This document shows, piece by piece, positions 11,442 through 24,187 of a stretch of DNA of 64,000 nt (the stretch's first letter is position 1; every line of letters starts with the position of its first letter). Origin of the DNA: Nissolia schottii (lineage: Eukaryota > Streptophyta > Magnoliopsida > Fabales > Fabaceae). The DNA lies in the NCBI GenBank assembly GCA_003254905.1, contig QANU01004276.1, positions 213,917 to 277,916 on the forward strand. The letters are read 5' to 3'. Made by a program: the position numbers and the translations under genes. Under the pieces are notes generated by a model. It was not told the DNA's origin, ran no database searches, and saw only the letters and a program-made list of their open reading frames with translations.

Positions 11442-14400
11442 ATGTCCCTCCGAAGCGACACCGTTGAACGCCGGAGGTTGGCATCGCCGGAAGCTAGAAA
11501 TGGCGTCCCAGGCGCCGGAAATGCCGTTCTCGGCGGAAAAAACGGTGGCGCGCCGTGGAGCTTGGAGAAGACTGCGTCGAGCCAGAGGCTGAGGGTGAAT
11601 CCGATGAAGGATCACGTGCCGGAATCGTACGAGGACTTGGCATTGGATTACAACCCTTCGATTTTCAGCACGCTGGAGAAGCACCTTCCGACGAACATGC
11701 TCAAGGCCCCTCGCGACGACAAGGTCAAGTACATCAACGACATTCTGCTCGAATATCTTCCCCCCTCAGCGCGGATTAGGGTAATGCTCTCGCTTATGCG
11801 CTTTGCTTAGTGTTTTTTCATCATTTGTTGGTTTTGCTGCATTTCGTGTCTTTTGTGTTTTTAAATTGTTTGTTTTGTTGGAAAATGGAAGGGACTGAAG
11901 CTCAATGCTGGAAAAAGATTTTGTGTTTCTTGGTGGTGTTAGGTTACATTGAATACCTTGTGTCTCAAGCAATGTTGTAAAAGCTTGGCAGGATAGAGAA
12001 CCGGCGAGGGTTAATCTGCATGAGATATCTACTAATGATCCTGACAACAGCAATGTGAAATAAACATTTATGAAATGTAGTTGAGGGCATGGCCATAAAT
12101 TATTTAAACTGAATGGAAAAGCAAGTTTCACTATCACATTTGGCATTGTTTACAAGTAATTCGTATAGGGTACGAGGTTACTTAAACAGGTGAGGAAGGC
12201 GCCTTGACGGAAGCTCAAAGGCTGGGGGCGAAAGCTCCAAGCGGGTTCGGAGGCTTGGACGAAAGCTCCAAGCGAGTTCTTCTCGGAGAGAGTGCGGCGG
12301 CGGGGTGTACCTGCAAAGGCACTCTGACGTTCAAGTAAGCACGAGGGTTAGGAGAATTCTCTAAGAAGGGAATGAGTGATACCTGGCGTCCTGAGGAGGT
12401 CGTGTGCTTTTATAGGTGAGCTTAGAATGCAAAGATAGAGATAAGATAGAGATAAAGTGAGGGGAGTTTACCTATCTGCTCCCCGGCTTATCTTTTCCCG
12501 CTTATCTAGGAGTTGGTTGCGGACTGGGGAGGAGAAGTTGCCGCTACCTCTTCTTAGCCTTGTTGGGCCGGACTGGGTTCAGAGTCTTTGAGCTTACGAC
12601 CTTCTCCTCCTCTAAGCAGCATGAGGCTCCCTCTCTTTGGGCCGGTCTGACCAGGTGGGGGAGAGCCTCTTTTGCTTCTTAGTGGGTTGGGCCCGTCGGG
12701 CCTTTTAGAGAATGTGAGCTCCTCTCCTTCTTAGAAGGTTAGGGCTCTAGGCCCCGATTTTTAGCCCGTAACAGGCATCAAAACTCAGTTGAACATAACT
12801 CGATTTTGCTAAACTTGTTTGAAGTTCATTGAAGCTCAATTTGTACCCTCCAAACCATGGTTTGGACTTTAGAGTGTGTGAACTATATTCCAAACATGCT
12901 CTAAATGTCTGGTTCCTGGTCCAACCAATCTAATCTTATTGTGATAACAGGTGTCAAGGTTGCTAATTTGCATAAATGTTTGATGTTTTTAGTGTGTGTA
13001 ACAGTTGGGGATTACTTTAAAGATGATTTCTTATTTGACTGCGATAATGAAGTTGATGAGTTGAAATTAGAAGTATTGAAAGTTAATCATAACTCGCTGA
13101 TAATTTTCAGGACCATTTATTTTTGAATTCATATTCTATAATGTATTTTGTCCTATCAGTTTTTGGTTCTCTATGTGCTGTCACGGTTTAGATATTTGTG
13201 ATATTGTTCACTAGCATTATGGAATGTGTTGAGATGTGTGGTGGATTCTTATCTTTTTTCCCTAAACATCAACTTCAGATTGTGTGGCTTTTAACATTGT
13301 GGCATTTGATTTTCTCTGTCAGATTTACATGGTGTCAAAAGTTGTAAATGATTATTATTAATCAATTATTAATATTGGTATTGTTTTTGTTATTATTTTA
13401 CCACATGCTTTTATGTTGATTCTGATTTTATTTGGTAGGATCAAAAGCACAGAGAATACAGACAGAGGATACTTGCAAATTATCAGGTATGCAATGTCCA
13501 AATTGTTGATTATCTGCCCATTCTTTTGTCTGATTTTGTTGGCCTGAAATTGATGTAGAACCTCAAAGAATAAGTATTATCATCACAATTCCAGTTTGCA
13601 ATGTATGAAAGTTTTAAGACAAGCATAATATAATTGTGAGTAGGCATTCTATATTATTTATAGCAAAAATTATTTTGATAATTTATTTATTGGATAAAGA
13701 TCATTTCATCGTGATGGATTGGACTCACTTGATTTATTATGACTTTGCAATTGTTTTGCAAACAACACGCAATTTACTTATTTACGTGTAGTGCAGAACG
13801 TATGTTTCCTCAAAAGTAAGACTAAGGCTCTGTTCTTTCCAATGGAAGTATAGCTGGTTATAGTATATTGAATTCTAATTCATATGATTTTCTTTTCTCA
13901 GTCCCCTGCTAAATATTAATGAGTTCAAAAATTCACAGGTAGTTGATTGTTTTATTGTATTTATGTTTCAACATTTATGTTAGCTGCTACAAAGGAGTAA
14001 TTATTTCAATTCAAAACAGCAGGTCAAAGCATATGATTTATGCTTAAGTTTCTAGTTTGCTGAATTATTATTATCACAATCTTCTGCACATTTGTTTTTT
14101 GATGCGTTTTAGCTAGACTTACAGGTTTTCTATCACAATTTTGCAGCCTCTGCATCAAGAGTTGTACTCTATGAATCCTACAAAGTTCTTTGTCCCAGCA
14201 TTTCTGAAAGCTGTTAGTGATAATACAGAACGCAGCTTTAGGAGTATAATATCCGAGCCTTCCCCTGGCATTTTTACATTTGAAATGCTTCAGCGACACT
14301 TTTGTGAATTACTGATATCTGAGGTACTTCATCATTGTAACTAGCAGTATCCAATCCTTTTAATTTAGAATCTGGAAGTGGAAGCCTGTAGATATACTTA

Positions 14401-16687
14401 TATTTTGTATATGTTGAATTTTATCTGTGGCCTCCCTAGGTTGAAAACTTTGAGAGGTGGGTTCAAGCAACGAAGTTTCGGATTATGCGTCCCAATACAA
14501 TGAATAAGTATGGTGCTGTACTTGATGACTTTGGCCTTCAAACTATGCTTTCCAAGCTTATGGAAGGTTTTATTTGTCCTTTGTCTAAAGGTGAATGAAG
14601 TCTGCATGATTAAATTTAGCTTATGGTGATTCAACCAATTATCTATTTATTCACTAGGCGAGATTAGCCAGACTCTTTTAAGTTTTTCATTCTTGGAAGA
14701 GATGTTCAGTCAATTAATCCTTCATTATGCAGCATTCTTTGCAGAACTTGGTGGATCAACCCTGGATTCTCATCATGGGTTTATTGTTGAATATGGCAAA
14801 GATAGAGATATTGACTTAGGTGAGAGTTTTCTACTTGATTAGAAATTTCGCCACATTTAATGTGGATCTATCATATGTTGTAAGCATTCAAGTTTGTCTT
14901 AAAACTGGTGACTTACCCTTGCCTTGCATGGGTATTTTTAAAAAATCTTATTAGGGACATACAAGCTTTATTATTGGCAAACAAAGTTTTCAATGATGTA
15001 GGATTCCTTTACTATTCAATACACCTAAGTTTTGCCTTTTCATTGTACTATGCTATTAGCAACAAAGGTTAACAAATTGCCTTACATTTGTAGGTTTTCA
15101 TGTGGATGACTCAGAAGTAACCTTGAATGTTTGCTTGGGTAAGCAATTTTCTGGAGGGGAATTGTTTTTTCGGGGTATGCGATGTGATAAACATGTACAT
15201 TCAGAAACTATTTCAGAGGTAAGTCATGGAGATGGAATGACATAAAATTAGATTGGTATTGGTATTAGGGACATATACAATAATTATTTTTTCTCTCTCA
15301 GGGAATACACTGTTCTGTTACCATATTGATCAGCACTGATGCGGTGGCAATCCTTGTTATGTTGATTTACAGTTGATTTAATTGTCCTAACTGATTTTTC
15401 TTATTTTCTGAGCCATCAGGCAACAAGAATATTTGAGCATATGATGCATGATATATCCATGTTAGTAATTTGTATTTTTGAAAATCTTTGTGTGATTTGC
15501 TTAAACCAATATTATAATGGATGAAGCAGTAATAAAGGTGCTCATTCTATTGTTCATACATCAATTTTTAACGTATTTTTGATGGAGTTCATTATTTGAA
15601 AGCAGGAGATCTTTGATTATTCCCATGCCCCTGGACAAGCTGTGCTTCATCATGGTCGTCATCGCCATGGCGCTAGAGCTACTACATCGGGCTGTCGGGT
15701 CAACCTAGTTATGTGGTGCAGAAGGTACTTTCACATTTCATTTCACTTACATTCATTGTTATATGTCATTGTATATCTTCCTGCACCGGTAGCCATTTAC
15801 ACTTACAATTTTGTTTCGGGGGTGGTCAAGTGGTGGGTTCAAACGGAGGTTACCTATTATTTACTCAATATTAGATATATGTTGTTCTCCATTTACTTTT
15901 GTTGTTCCTCATCAAATTAAAGATGAAGGTTGCATTGTTTCTGTGCAGTTCTGCTTTTAGAGAGCTGAAAAGGTATAAGTCAGATTTCTCTAGCTGGTGT
16001 GGTGTGTGCGCTCGTGCGAAGAAAGAAAAGGAGCGCAAAAAACTTGAGAATACCCAATTGGTAAATCTTTATGTGATCTTCACTTTTCCCCGCACATGCA
16101 TTACATTCTGAGCGTTCTGGCCAATAGCATTGATTATGTAGCTGACATGACCCATAATAGGATCAAACACAGTTGGTAAGCTCTCGAGTTAGGTCTCAAA
16201 ATCGAGTTAACTTAGGTAAACTTGACATGAGTAAACTTGGGTAAATTAGGATAAATTCAGATAAATTTAAAATAAATTTATGAATTCACTATTTTAGTCA
16301 AAATTTAACTTCTCAAGTCCCAAATCAGAGTATTTTTTCACAAACAGCACTCTTAATTATGTCTTCTGAAATGAAAGATCTTGGCATCTTGACTTATTTT
16401 GATTCTTAACATCATGAAGTTTTGATATGTTACTTTTTATTCAATTTTAATTTGTTTTTCATATTTTATAACTTGTGTTTGCTTTATTCTGCTGTTGCAA
16501 GTGAAATTATGACCTATATTTTATCACTTACCCGAAGAATAAGTTAGCCGTACTCTGAGTTGTGTTATATTTCCCTTTAATGGAAGTGCATCCTGACTTA
16601 GGTTCTTTTATGTTTAGAAATGCATTACTGATGTTCTGCAGAATAACTATAAGAATATCTGTTATGCAGGGTTTTCTAAACAGGTAA
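11442..16687 (+). CDS. 2-oxoglutarate/Fe(II)-dependent dioxygenase (PKHD-type, At3g18210/At1g22950-like), 9 exons
   Basis: Exons 11442-11780, 13439-13486, 14147-14323, 14440-14590, 14733-14819, 15094-15218, 15606-15724, 15949-16060 and, tentatively, 16670-16687 join in frame to about 391 residues, matching the length of plant relatives annotated as uncharacterised PKHD-type hydroxylases. The double-stranded beta-helix core is intact. The HxD iron motif is FHVDDSE with His270 and Asp272. The distal HHGRHRHGARATTSGCRVN block supplies the third iron-binding His (328 or 330) and the 2OG-binding Arg (about 340). A conserved Cys-containing tail (SWCGVC) follows. The substrate is unknown; related proteins hydroxylate proline or lysine. 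The last exon encodes only GFLNR plus stop and is uncertain. The alternative is read-through of exon 8 to a stop at 16109-16111. Intron 1 (1.66 kb) contains a solo LTR. Confidence 0.9.
12147..12773 (-). mobile_element. Solo LTR (627 bp) in intron 1, with GGCAT target duplication
   Basis: On the minus strand the element begins TGTTACGGGC (12773) and ends GTAAACA (12147), giving TG...CA termini. Identical 5-bp direct repeats GGCAT flank it at 12142-12146 and 12774-12778. It is much more GC-rich than the surrounding intron. A minus-strand TATA (CTATAAAAG, around 12409-12417) is followed by a GAACGTCAGAGTGCCTTTGCAGGTAC-like stretch (broken here by small differences) of the kind common near the R/U5 part of plant gypsy LTRs. 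With no internal region or second LTR, this is a solo LTR left by recombination, in antisense to the host gene. Confidence 0.93.
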
Positions 16688-18000
16688 GGCGAAACAACTG
16701 CATGATCTGTTTGGTTAAATGTATCAGTGTGTGGTTGTAAAATGATTCAGGTGTAATCATCATTAGCCTCAGACAATGACTCTGCTTCCGGATCCAGTTG
16801 TCTGTGAAAGTTACCCGGTTGAAGGGGATCAGTTGGCTTGCATTTTCCCATGTAAATTGTTACTATTTGTTTTATTCATCTGATGTCTTTCAGATTCTGC
16901 TTAGGTGTATTTGCACAAGATGAACATGTCTTGTGTGCGCTTCCGATTATCATGGCTAGCAATTTAGATTAAGATAATGATCAATTTCTGATTATGTTGG
17001 AGGCTTATTGCGAATCTATTTTCATTTTAATCTGTTGTATTTTTCTTTAAAATCCTTGGAGAGGTGTGGGGTGATGATGTCTTTGCATACTTTTGGGGAT
17101 GGATTTGGGTAAAGTATTATAGCCTAGTTGTTGATGAATAAAAATTAATGAGATAAAAAATTTATAAAACATAAGTACCTAAACAGTAGAGTAGATCATA
17201 TATGCAATTATTTAGTTAATAAAAAAATGTGTAATTATTTATCTTTTTAATTTTTATCAACTGTTATGATACGCATTTTATTTTTTAAAGTATGGCCAAA
17301 TGTCAAATTTGTCGGGGAGGATAACAGTGAGGAAAGTCTCCTTAATTTTTAAATCCTAAATCTTAATTTAAATTGTCCTTGCTGATCAGCAGAGTTTTGA
17401 CACTTCCATATATTTATTTGTTGAAATGGGAAAAGGGGAGAAATGATTTTTCAAACCAAAAATGTAAGTGTTGAATGATAAAATGCGAAATGAACTCATT
17501 ACTACGATAATTGTATGATAAAACAAATTATAAGTACAAAATATAGGTTATGTTTATTTTCATATAATCTTTTCTACCTTGTAACATCTTGCAAGTTGCA
17601 ACCAATAGATTACCTTATCATTAATTTCGATATTTTGTAGTTAAAAATAAACTCCATCCGCAATTCACTGCACTCAGCTGACAAGTCTATCACTTTCAGA
17701 ATGGGGGGTGTGGGCTCCAAAAGCCGCACGCGAACCATGTGATGCGTGGAATACATATACTGTGTCCATCATATCTAGGTGGGTTACCCTAAGAATTTCG
17801 CACTTCCTTCTGTTTTTGGCCATTTAAGAAACTTGTTATGACAACAACAACAACAAAATAGAGAGGAAGTTTTGTTCAAGATCTCTTTCTATATGATTTT
17901 GCGTAAGTTATGATCTCTTTTTATGCGTAAAAACTAATTATAACATTATGAATTTTAACATACAAAATTTTATAACAAATTATTGATTAATAATGGAAAA
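16688..18000. other. Intergenic region downstream of the dioxygenase
   Basis: AT-rich sequence without recognisable coding content. It probably includes the 3' UTR of the dioxygenase. No RNA gene or complete transposon was recognised. Confidence 0.45.
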
Positions 18001-18355
18001 GCTAACAACTGTCCTTAGGACACTTGTTAAAAAGATAAAAGAGGTAATATTTCATTGAAAAGTGAAATATGTTAATTTTTAATAGTACTGCATGGCTTAA
18101 AAAACTTCAAAATTTACTTTTATTTTCTATCCTTTTAGAACATTGATTAGCAAAATCTATTAATAATACATGATCTTTTTTCAAGTAATAAAATAAGAGT
18201 TGTGTTAATAAGTGTCATTGGGGTACTTGTTAAGAAATTCATAAAAGTAAATTTGTATTGAAAAAATAAAAATATGAAGTGTTCAATACATTGAAAATGT
18301 CAAAACATTCTATTTTAAGTCTCTTAACAAGTATTTCACGAACACTTGTTAGCTT
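18001..18355. repeat. MITE copies with AACAAGTG-type inverted ends
   Basis: A complete inverted repeat spans 18204-18355. The left arm GTTAATAAGTGTCATTGGGG plus TACTTGTTAAG pairs with the right arm CTTAACAAGTATTTCACGAACACTTGTTAGC. A second, apparently one-ended copy starts at 18001 (GCTAACAACTGTCCTTAGGA then CACTTGTTAA). A related copy is at 57497-57660. All are short, AT-rich and non-coding. Confidence 0.65.
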
Positions 18356-18562
18356 AACCCGTAAAATAAGGTGAGCTAAATAGTAATTAAACAAACAAAA
18401 ATTATTGGGGTACACCCAAATCATGTCACTCGTACATTCACCATGTACAAAATACAAAATTTAATTAGTATACATCGTATCCCGTACAAATTGCAAAATT
18501 TGGAATAACCTAACGACTACGCGACTGCGGCACATACTCCCACGAGATTTTCCCTCACACCC

Positions 18563-19270
18563 ATGTGCACAAAGTTTATATACTAAAGTGCACAAACATT
18601 ATATGTTATTCTGCACAAATTTTAGAGATTAAAATTCGCATAAATATTTTGGTGTGTGTTTTTCATGTTTTCAATATTTGTGCACCTTCATTCTCAATAT
18701 TTGTGCAATTACGTTGTTAAAGTTTGTGCTTTGCTCTAGACGTTTGTTAAAATGAAACGCAATCATACCTAGAAACACCACATGTACACAAGCTTTATAT
18801 ATTAAAGTGCACAAACATTATGTGTTACTTTCCACAAATTTTAGAGATTAAAATTCGCATAAATATTTGGTAAGTGTGTTTTTCATGTTTTTAATGTTTG
18901 TGCATCCTCGTTCTCAGAGTTTTGTGCATTTAAGTTGTTAAAGCTTGCGCTTTGATGCTCTAGATGTTTATTAACATGAAACGCAATCATAACTAGAAAC
19001 ACACATGCGCAAACTTTATATATTAAAGTGCACAAACATTATGTGTTATATTGCACAAAACTTAGATATTAAAATTCACATAAATATTTGGTAAGTGTGC
19101 ACAAACCTTAAGTATTAGAATACACAAACATTGTATACGTCAATGCACAAATTTTACCAATTCTAACATATATATTTTACAAGAAACCAATATAATACAC
19201 ACAAATTATCAACACAAGATTTATACACTAAAGTGCACAAACTTTATGCAACAATTCCCACAAACACACA
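18563..19270. repeat. Tandem repeat of about 220 bp, nearly three copies
   Basis: The block TTTATATACTAAAGTGCACA and its surroundings recur at 18575, 18794 and 19015, giving periods of about 219 and 221 bp. Copies share the words AAATTCGCATAAATATTTGG and ATGAAACGCAATCATA with scattered differences. The third copy is partial and runs into further GCACAAACTTT-type words up to about 19270. No ORF is present. Confidence 0.8.
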
Positions 19271-20233
19271 CAGTAGAGGTCATCCAAAATTTCGTAATTA
19301 AATCACATACATCGGTCGAAAAGTGAGGAAAGTTCAAAAATATGCAATTAACTAGGAAAACTCTAAAAAGTTATAGTTTCAAATTCGAAACATAAATGTG
19401 GGCTTTTGTCGTTGAGTGTTTGTTGATTTGCTTGATGGTGAGTGTTTCGTCGTCCTTTGTTCAGTGGTGATTTTAGTGAAATTCAGACAGAAATGAATAG
19501 AGAACTGTGCTGGTTTTGTGAAGGAGATGTGGAGACGCGAGCAGTTACTTTATTGTGTGTGTATACATAATAATAAGTGAGTGAATAAACGTGAAAAACA
19601 AAGGTTGTTTAAAAGTAATTGTGTGGATTAAATCATATAAATACGGAGGTGAATGTATAATGGATGCTAAGAGAGTGTATTTAAACAAATTCCACATGTT
19701 ATCTCAAGTCGATGCTCATAGTGAAGCCGGATGAGAGCAGCACCGACATACTCCCCTCAATTAACACCACTGTTAATCAAACAAAACATAAAACTAGAAA
19801 GACTCTCTCCTGTTATATGTAGGTGTGCATGTGCTCTCGTGCTTCTAATCCATCCCCAACAGCACAATCACTCACTCGCTGCTAGAGAGTAGATTCGTGT
19901 TATGTTCCGCGTGACAACTGTAATGTAGCTGTCTGGTCATTACTTCTCCATCTTCATCACTCTCCATCTTCCATTCTTGTGCCGTGTCGTGTCCCATTAT
20001 TTTCCCCCTTTTTACTTTCTTTTACTTTGCGTTCATCTTAGTCAAAGTATAAATGTTCCTATTTTTAACACACCACATTCCNTTACTTCATCTTATGCAA
20101 TACTCATCGTTGGGTCCTATCTGTCTAACACCAAACACTAGAGAGAGATCATAGATTTGAGACATCAAACATCCATCATCATCTTATAGATTCAGAGAGA
20201 GACGACGACAACAACAACATCAACGTCATCAAA
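19271..20233. other. Upstream region of the LEA_2-like gene
   Basis: AT-rich at first, becoming a CT-rich, leader-like sequence near 19950-20230. A possible TATA (AGTATAAATG) is at about 20047. One ambiguous base is at 20082. No ORF of note. Confidence 0.4.
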
Positions 20234-21780
20234 ATGCATGCGAAGACAGACTCGGAGGTAACAAGCCTCGACGCCTCATCTCCCACGAGATCTCCTCGCC
20301 GCCCAGTGTACTACGTTCAGAGCCCATCCAGAGACTCCCACGATGGGGAGAAGACAACGACGTCGTTTCAGTCGACACCGGTGCTCAGCCCAATGGGCTC
20401 CCCTCCCCATTCCCACTCCTCCCTCGGCCGCCACTCACGGCAGTCCTCCTCCAGCCGCTTCTCCGGTTCCCGCAAGCTCAACAACAACAGCAACCACCGC
20501 AGCAACGGCAAGAACAAGGCTTGGAAGGATCAGATCGACGTCATCGAAGAAGAAGGCCTTCTCCAAAACGATGACTACGAAAAGGGACTCTCTCGCCGCT
20601 ACTATTTCCTCACTTTCGTCGTTGGATTCTTCCTTCTTTTTACCGTATTCTCTCTCATCCTCTGGGGCGCTAGCAGGCCCATGAAGCCCGAGATCTCCGT
20701 CAAGGTTTGATTTTGAGCCTTACCCTCCATTCTTTTCCCTCTTTCCTGAAATGGGTATTGATCAAGTTTGCGTCTTTGTGAGTGCAGAGCATCAAGTTCG
20801 ATCATCTTAGGGTTCAAGCTGGTTCAGATGCGACGGGTGTGGCCACTGATATGATCACCATGAATTCCACCGTCAGATTCACTTACCGCAACACCGGCAC
20901 CTTCTTTGGGGTCCATGTTGTGTCAACACCTTTGGATCTATCCTACTCAGAAATCGTAATTGCTTCCGGGAGTGTAAGTCCCTAGTTACTACTGTCACAC
21001 ACTCAAATTCCGCCTTTAATTAATTTCCCTGTTGTATTATTTCAACTCTTTCATTGTTCATCTCTCCTTGAATTGTGGATGAGAGCTGACTTGATGACTC
21101 AACACTGTCTTCATCCGCAATGTCTATAAATATCGTTTTTCTTAATTTGCTATGTACTATCTTGCTTAGTGAATCTATGACAAGAGAGATTATTAGAGGC
21201 TATTATGAGTGTAGTCTTGGTTTTTATTTATTTTTAGGATAAGAATTGTAAAGTGGCATTTCAATTTAAGATTTAGTTAACAAGTACAGTAAGGAATCTA
21301 ATGTGATGGAAATAAAAAACAAAGCTTTTTTAACAAATAATGTAAGAATACTAATTAGTTTCAACTTTAAAATATCGCTTCACTAGTTGGTTAGAGGAGT
21401 CATATTTATATTTGTGAGCACCTAATATAGAAATATGTTGGAAATTTACAATGTTCTATGATGGTAAATTGGAACAATTGGTTGTGGTTTGGCAGATGAA
21501 GAAGTTTTATCAGTCAAGGAAGAGTCAGAGGGTAGTGAGCGTGGCAGTGATGGGGAACAAGATCCCATTGTATGGAAGTGGCGCTAGCCTTAGCAGCTCA
21601 ACGGGCATGCCCACGGTGCCCGTGCCTTTGAAATTGGGGTTTGTGATTAGATCAAGAGCTTACGTGCTTGGGAAATTGGTGAAGCCAAAGTACTACAAGA
21701 GGATCGAATGTTCCATCACTTTGGATCCCAAGAAGCTCAGTGCCCCTGTTTCCCTCAAGAAATCTTGCACATATGATTGA
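20234..21780 (+). CDS. LEA_2/NHL-like single-pass membrane protein, 3 exons
   Basis: Exons 20234-20704, 20788-20973 and 21496-21780 join in frame to 313 residues. The N-terminal 120 residues are Ser/Pro/Arg-rich and cytosolic in character, and carry a PVYYVQSPSRDSHDGEK motif (about residues 24-40) typical of this plant subfamily. One membrane segment follows at about 123-146 (YYFLTFVVGFFLLFTVFSLI). The C-terminal half is a LEA_2-like beta domain (NSTVRFTYRNTGTFFGVHV in exon 2; PVPLKLGFVIRSRAYVLGKL in exon 3), ending in a conserved Cys-containing tail. Such proteins are annotated as late embryogenesis abundant hydroxyproline-rich glycoproteins related to NDR1/HIN1. The molecular role is unknown; membrane, wall or defence functions are inferred only from relatives. 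An ATG coinciding with the start of exon 3 would otherwise give a false short gene. Confidence 0.92.
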
Positions 21781-22523
21781 TGATTGATTGATTCAATGTG
21801 AAGAAAAAGGAAAAGAAAAAAAGAAGATGAAGAAGCACATGGAAAGGAGCATAAAGAAATAAAGAAAAAATGGGATTAATTACTTTAATGATTTATAGGT
21901 TGGTTTGGTTGGGAATACAGCTCAGCGGGCAGCTGTGGAGGCGTTTGGGCAGGATTTGAACAGACTTCTTTGGCTGCCCGAATACAAAAGACGGGTTGGA
22001 CTCATTCGGTAGAAACTTGTGAACTGCCATGACCTTTTACTTTTTCTTTTTTCTTTTTAAATGAATTTTGCCCACCATTTATATTTATTTATTCAATGTA
22101 AAAGTAAGAAATAATTGTATTCAGTCTGAATGTCGTAGTTTTCATTTTTCAGGTAATTATTATATAGTGTAATTATAGCCGAATAATTTGACTTTTTTCT
22201 TCTTTTTTGTTGATTGGTTGTGATTGCACTTTGCAAGGCTCCATTCATGCACTGCCAGCTTATGGACAGCATAGAATAATCACATTTCGAGTGAGAACGT
22301 GGCATGTCATATTTCTTTAAAGAGTTTAATGGTTAAGTAAATAATCTTGTATATAAAATGATATGACTAGAAATTATATAAAATATTTTATATTATTATC
22401 GTATAGTTATTCAAATCTTATAATTATGTGTATTTATTCTATATTAATATTGTATTAATTTACTCCTCATTTATTAACTATTAAATGGGATCTCAAAGAA
22501 GGGTTATTGGATCTCATTCATTA
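21781..22523. other. 3' UTR and intergenic sequence
   Basis: Purine-rich 3' UTR after the LEA_2-like gene, then AT-rich sequence to the MITE at 22524. Nothing else recognised. Confidence 0.4.
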
Positions 22524-22796
22524 GGCAATGTTTGACAAGCATTCTAGGATAGAAAGTATAGAGACACAAGAATAGTAGAGACGTTTCTCTTACGTACCTC
22601 CATTTTAGAAGTATGACATAGACAAATCTCTTCCGTCCTAAACATCTCTTTTATATTTTTTTAGATATATAAAAATTAGTAAAAATTATCCTAAGATAAA
22701 TGTAATTTTATGTTTTATGTCTTTGTCCTTCTCCAAACATGTTTTTGTTCCATTATCTTCATATTTTCTATCCCAAAATGTTTACCAAACGTTGCC
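22524..22796. mobile_element. Tourist/PIF-Harbinger-like MITE, 273 bp, TTA target duplication
   Basis: The left end GGCAATGTTTGACAAGCATT and right end (complement GGCAACGTTTGGTAAACATT) form imperfect inverted repeats of about 33 bp that continue to GGATAGAAA. TTA flanks both sides (22521-22523 and 22797-22799). Three-base TTA/TAA duplication and GGC...GCC ends are typical of Tourist-like MITEs. It is non-coding. Confidence 0.85.
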
Positions 22797-24187
22797 TTAA
22801 TACATGGATTGTAAGTCGACACAATAATATAAAATTAATACATGCATGTAATATATCTCATCTCTTTATGACTAATGACATCCTATTTGAAAACTTTTAA
22901 TAGTATGAAATTGAATTGAATTCTAATGAAAATTAAATTGAACTCTTATGTTTAGAATAAATCATTGAATAAAGAATATAATTTATGTTAAACTACTAAA
23001 ATATCCATTTAATTAACATTTATTTCTTAACTTTTCCCCTTATCTCTATGAGACTACTATACATGTCTCATTCTCCTTCACCCATCGCAACTCCTCTCCA
23101 CTCAAACTTTTTCCCTCTCTCAGCCCAACTCTTTCTTCCTCCCCTAGTCTTCGAGCTGCCACCACTTGTAACAAGCATCGAGGTTGCTTGGTCCTCTGAC
23201 CCTTTATCTTTGCTCAGTCGGCCACTCTCTCCTCCATAATTCATTGAAAATTCGATGGTTCAAAGTATATCTAGGAGAAGGACTTTATCCATATTTTTTT
23301 GATGTACATGACAAACTACTCTTCTCCTTTTGTTGGAACAAAAACTATTTTTGCCTAGATCCAGATCCCGCGATGTCAGATTGGGAAAATGCCTTTGTAA
23401 CAGGGCTTGTTGATGCTTTCCACAATAACTGGTTTCTCACCAAATGCCAATCTTTAGAACCAGAACAAAAGAAAGCTTATATCGGTAGATCTGTCTGACT
23501 TTCCTGTCTTCTTTTCATTATTTCATGATATGATATTTTGAAAATAACTTGTTTGTTGCGTCCTTTTTCAACTGACATGGCTAAGAAAATTACCAGCTTT
23601 GTCGAAATCAATGAACTGAAAGTCGCTTCTGTCGGACCTGGAAAAATGCCCAGCTCTTTTGGTCCTTCTATTCCTACTTCAAAACCTGCAGCTCTCCCCA
23701 AGAAGAAAATCTTAAAGCGAAAAAAGTCTTTAGATGATGTCATAAAAGTGCCTGATATGCCTGACTCCTCTCTGTCTAAAGATAAACGACCAGAGTCAGA
23801 GTTTATCTTTAGCCAAGATATTGAGCCTTCGCATATTATGAAGTCACTTTTTTCATCTCGGGACAGAGAATATCTCGAAAACAAAGATCGAGCTGATATG
23901 TTATTAGTTGGATTGCGTTATTCTCTGTGCAACACGTTAATACTCTAAAAGTTTTATGAGGACACAAAATCTCTGGAGAAAAGCTTTAACACACTTACTC
24001 TTGAAGTTGAATCTTCCAAAAAGAATTATGAAGAGGAGAAGAAAAATTATGAACATACCATATCTGAGTTAAAAAAGACTCTTGTAACTGTTGAAGAGAA
24101 TTTGAAAGATTCTGAGGTCGAGTTGCGATTGGTGGAAAAGGACAAGGATGTAGTTGTAGATGAAACAAAAGTAGTCGAAGAGAAATA

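Noticed and set aside
23048-23239. 63-aa Pro/Ser/Leu-rich ORF
   Set aside because: CT-rich low-complexity sequence beside transposon remnants, with no family match.
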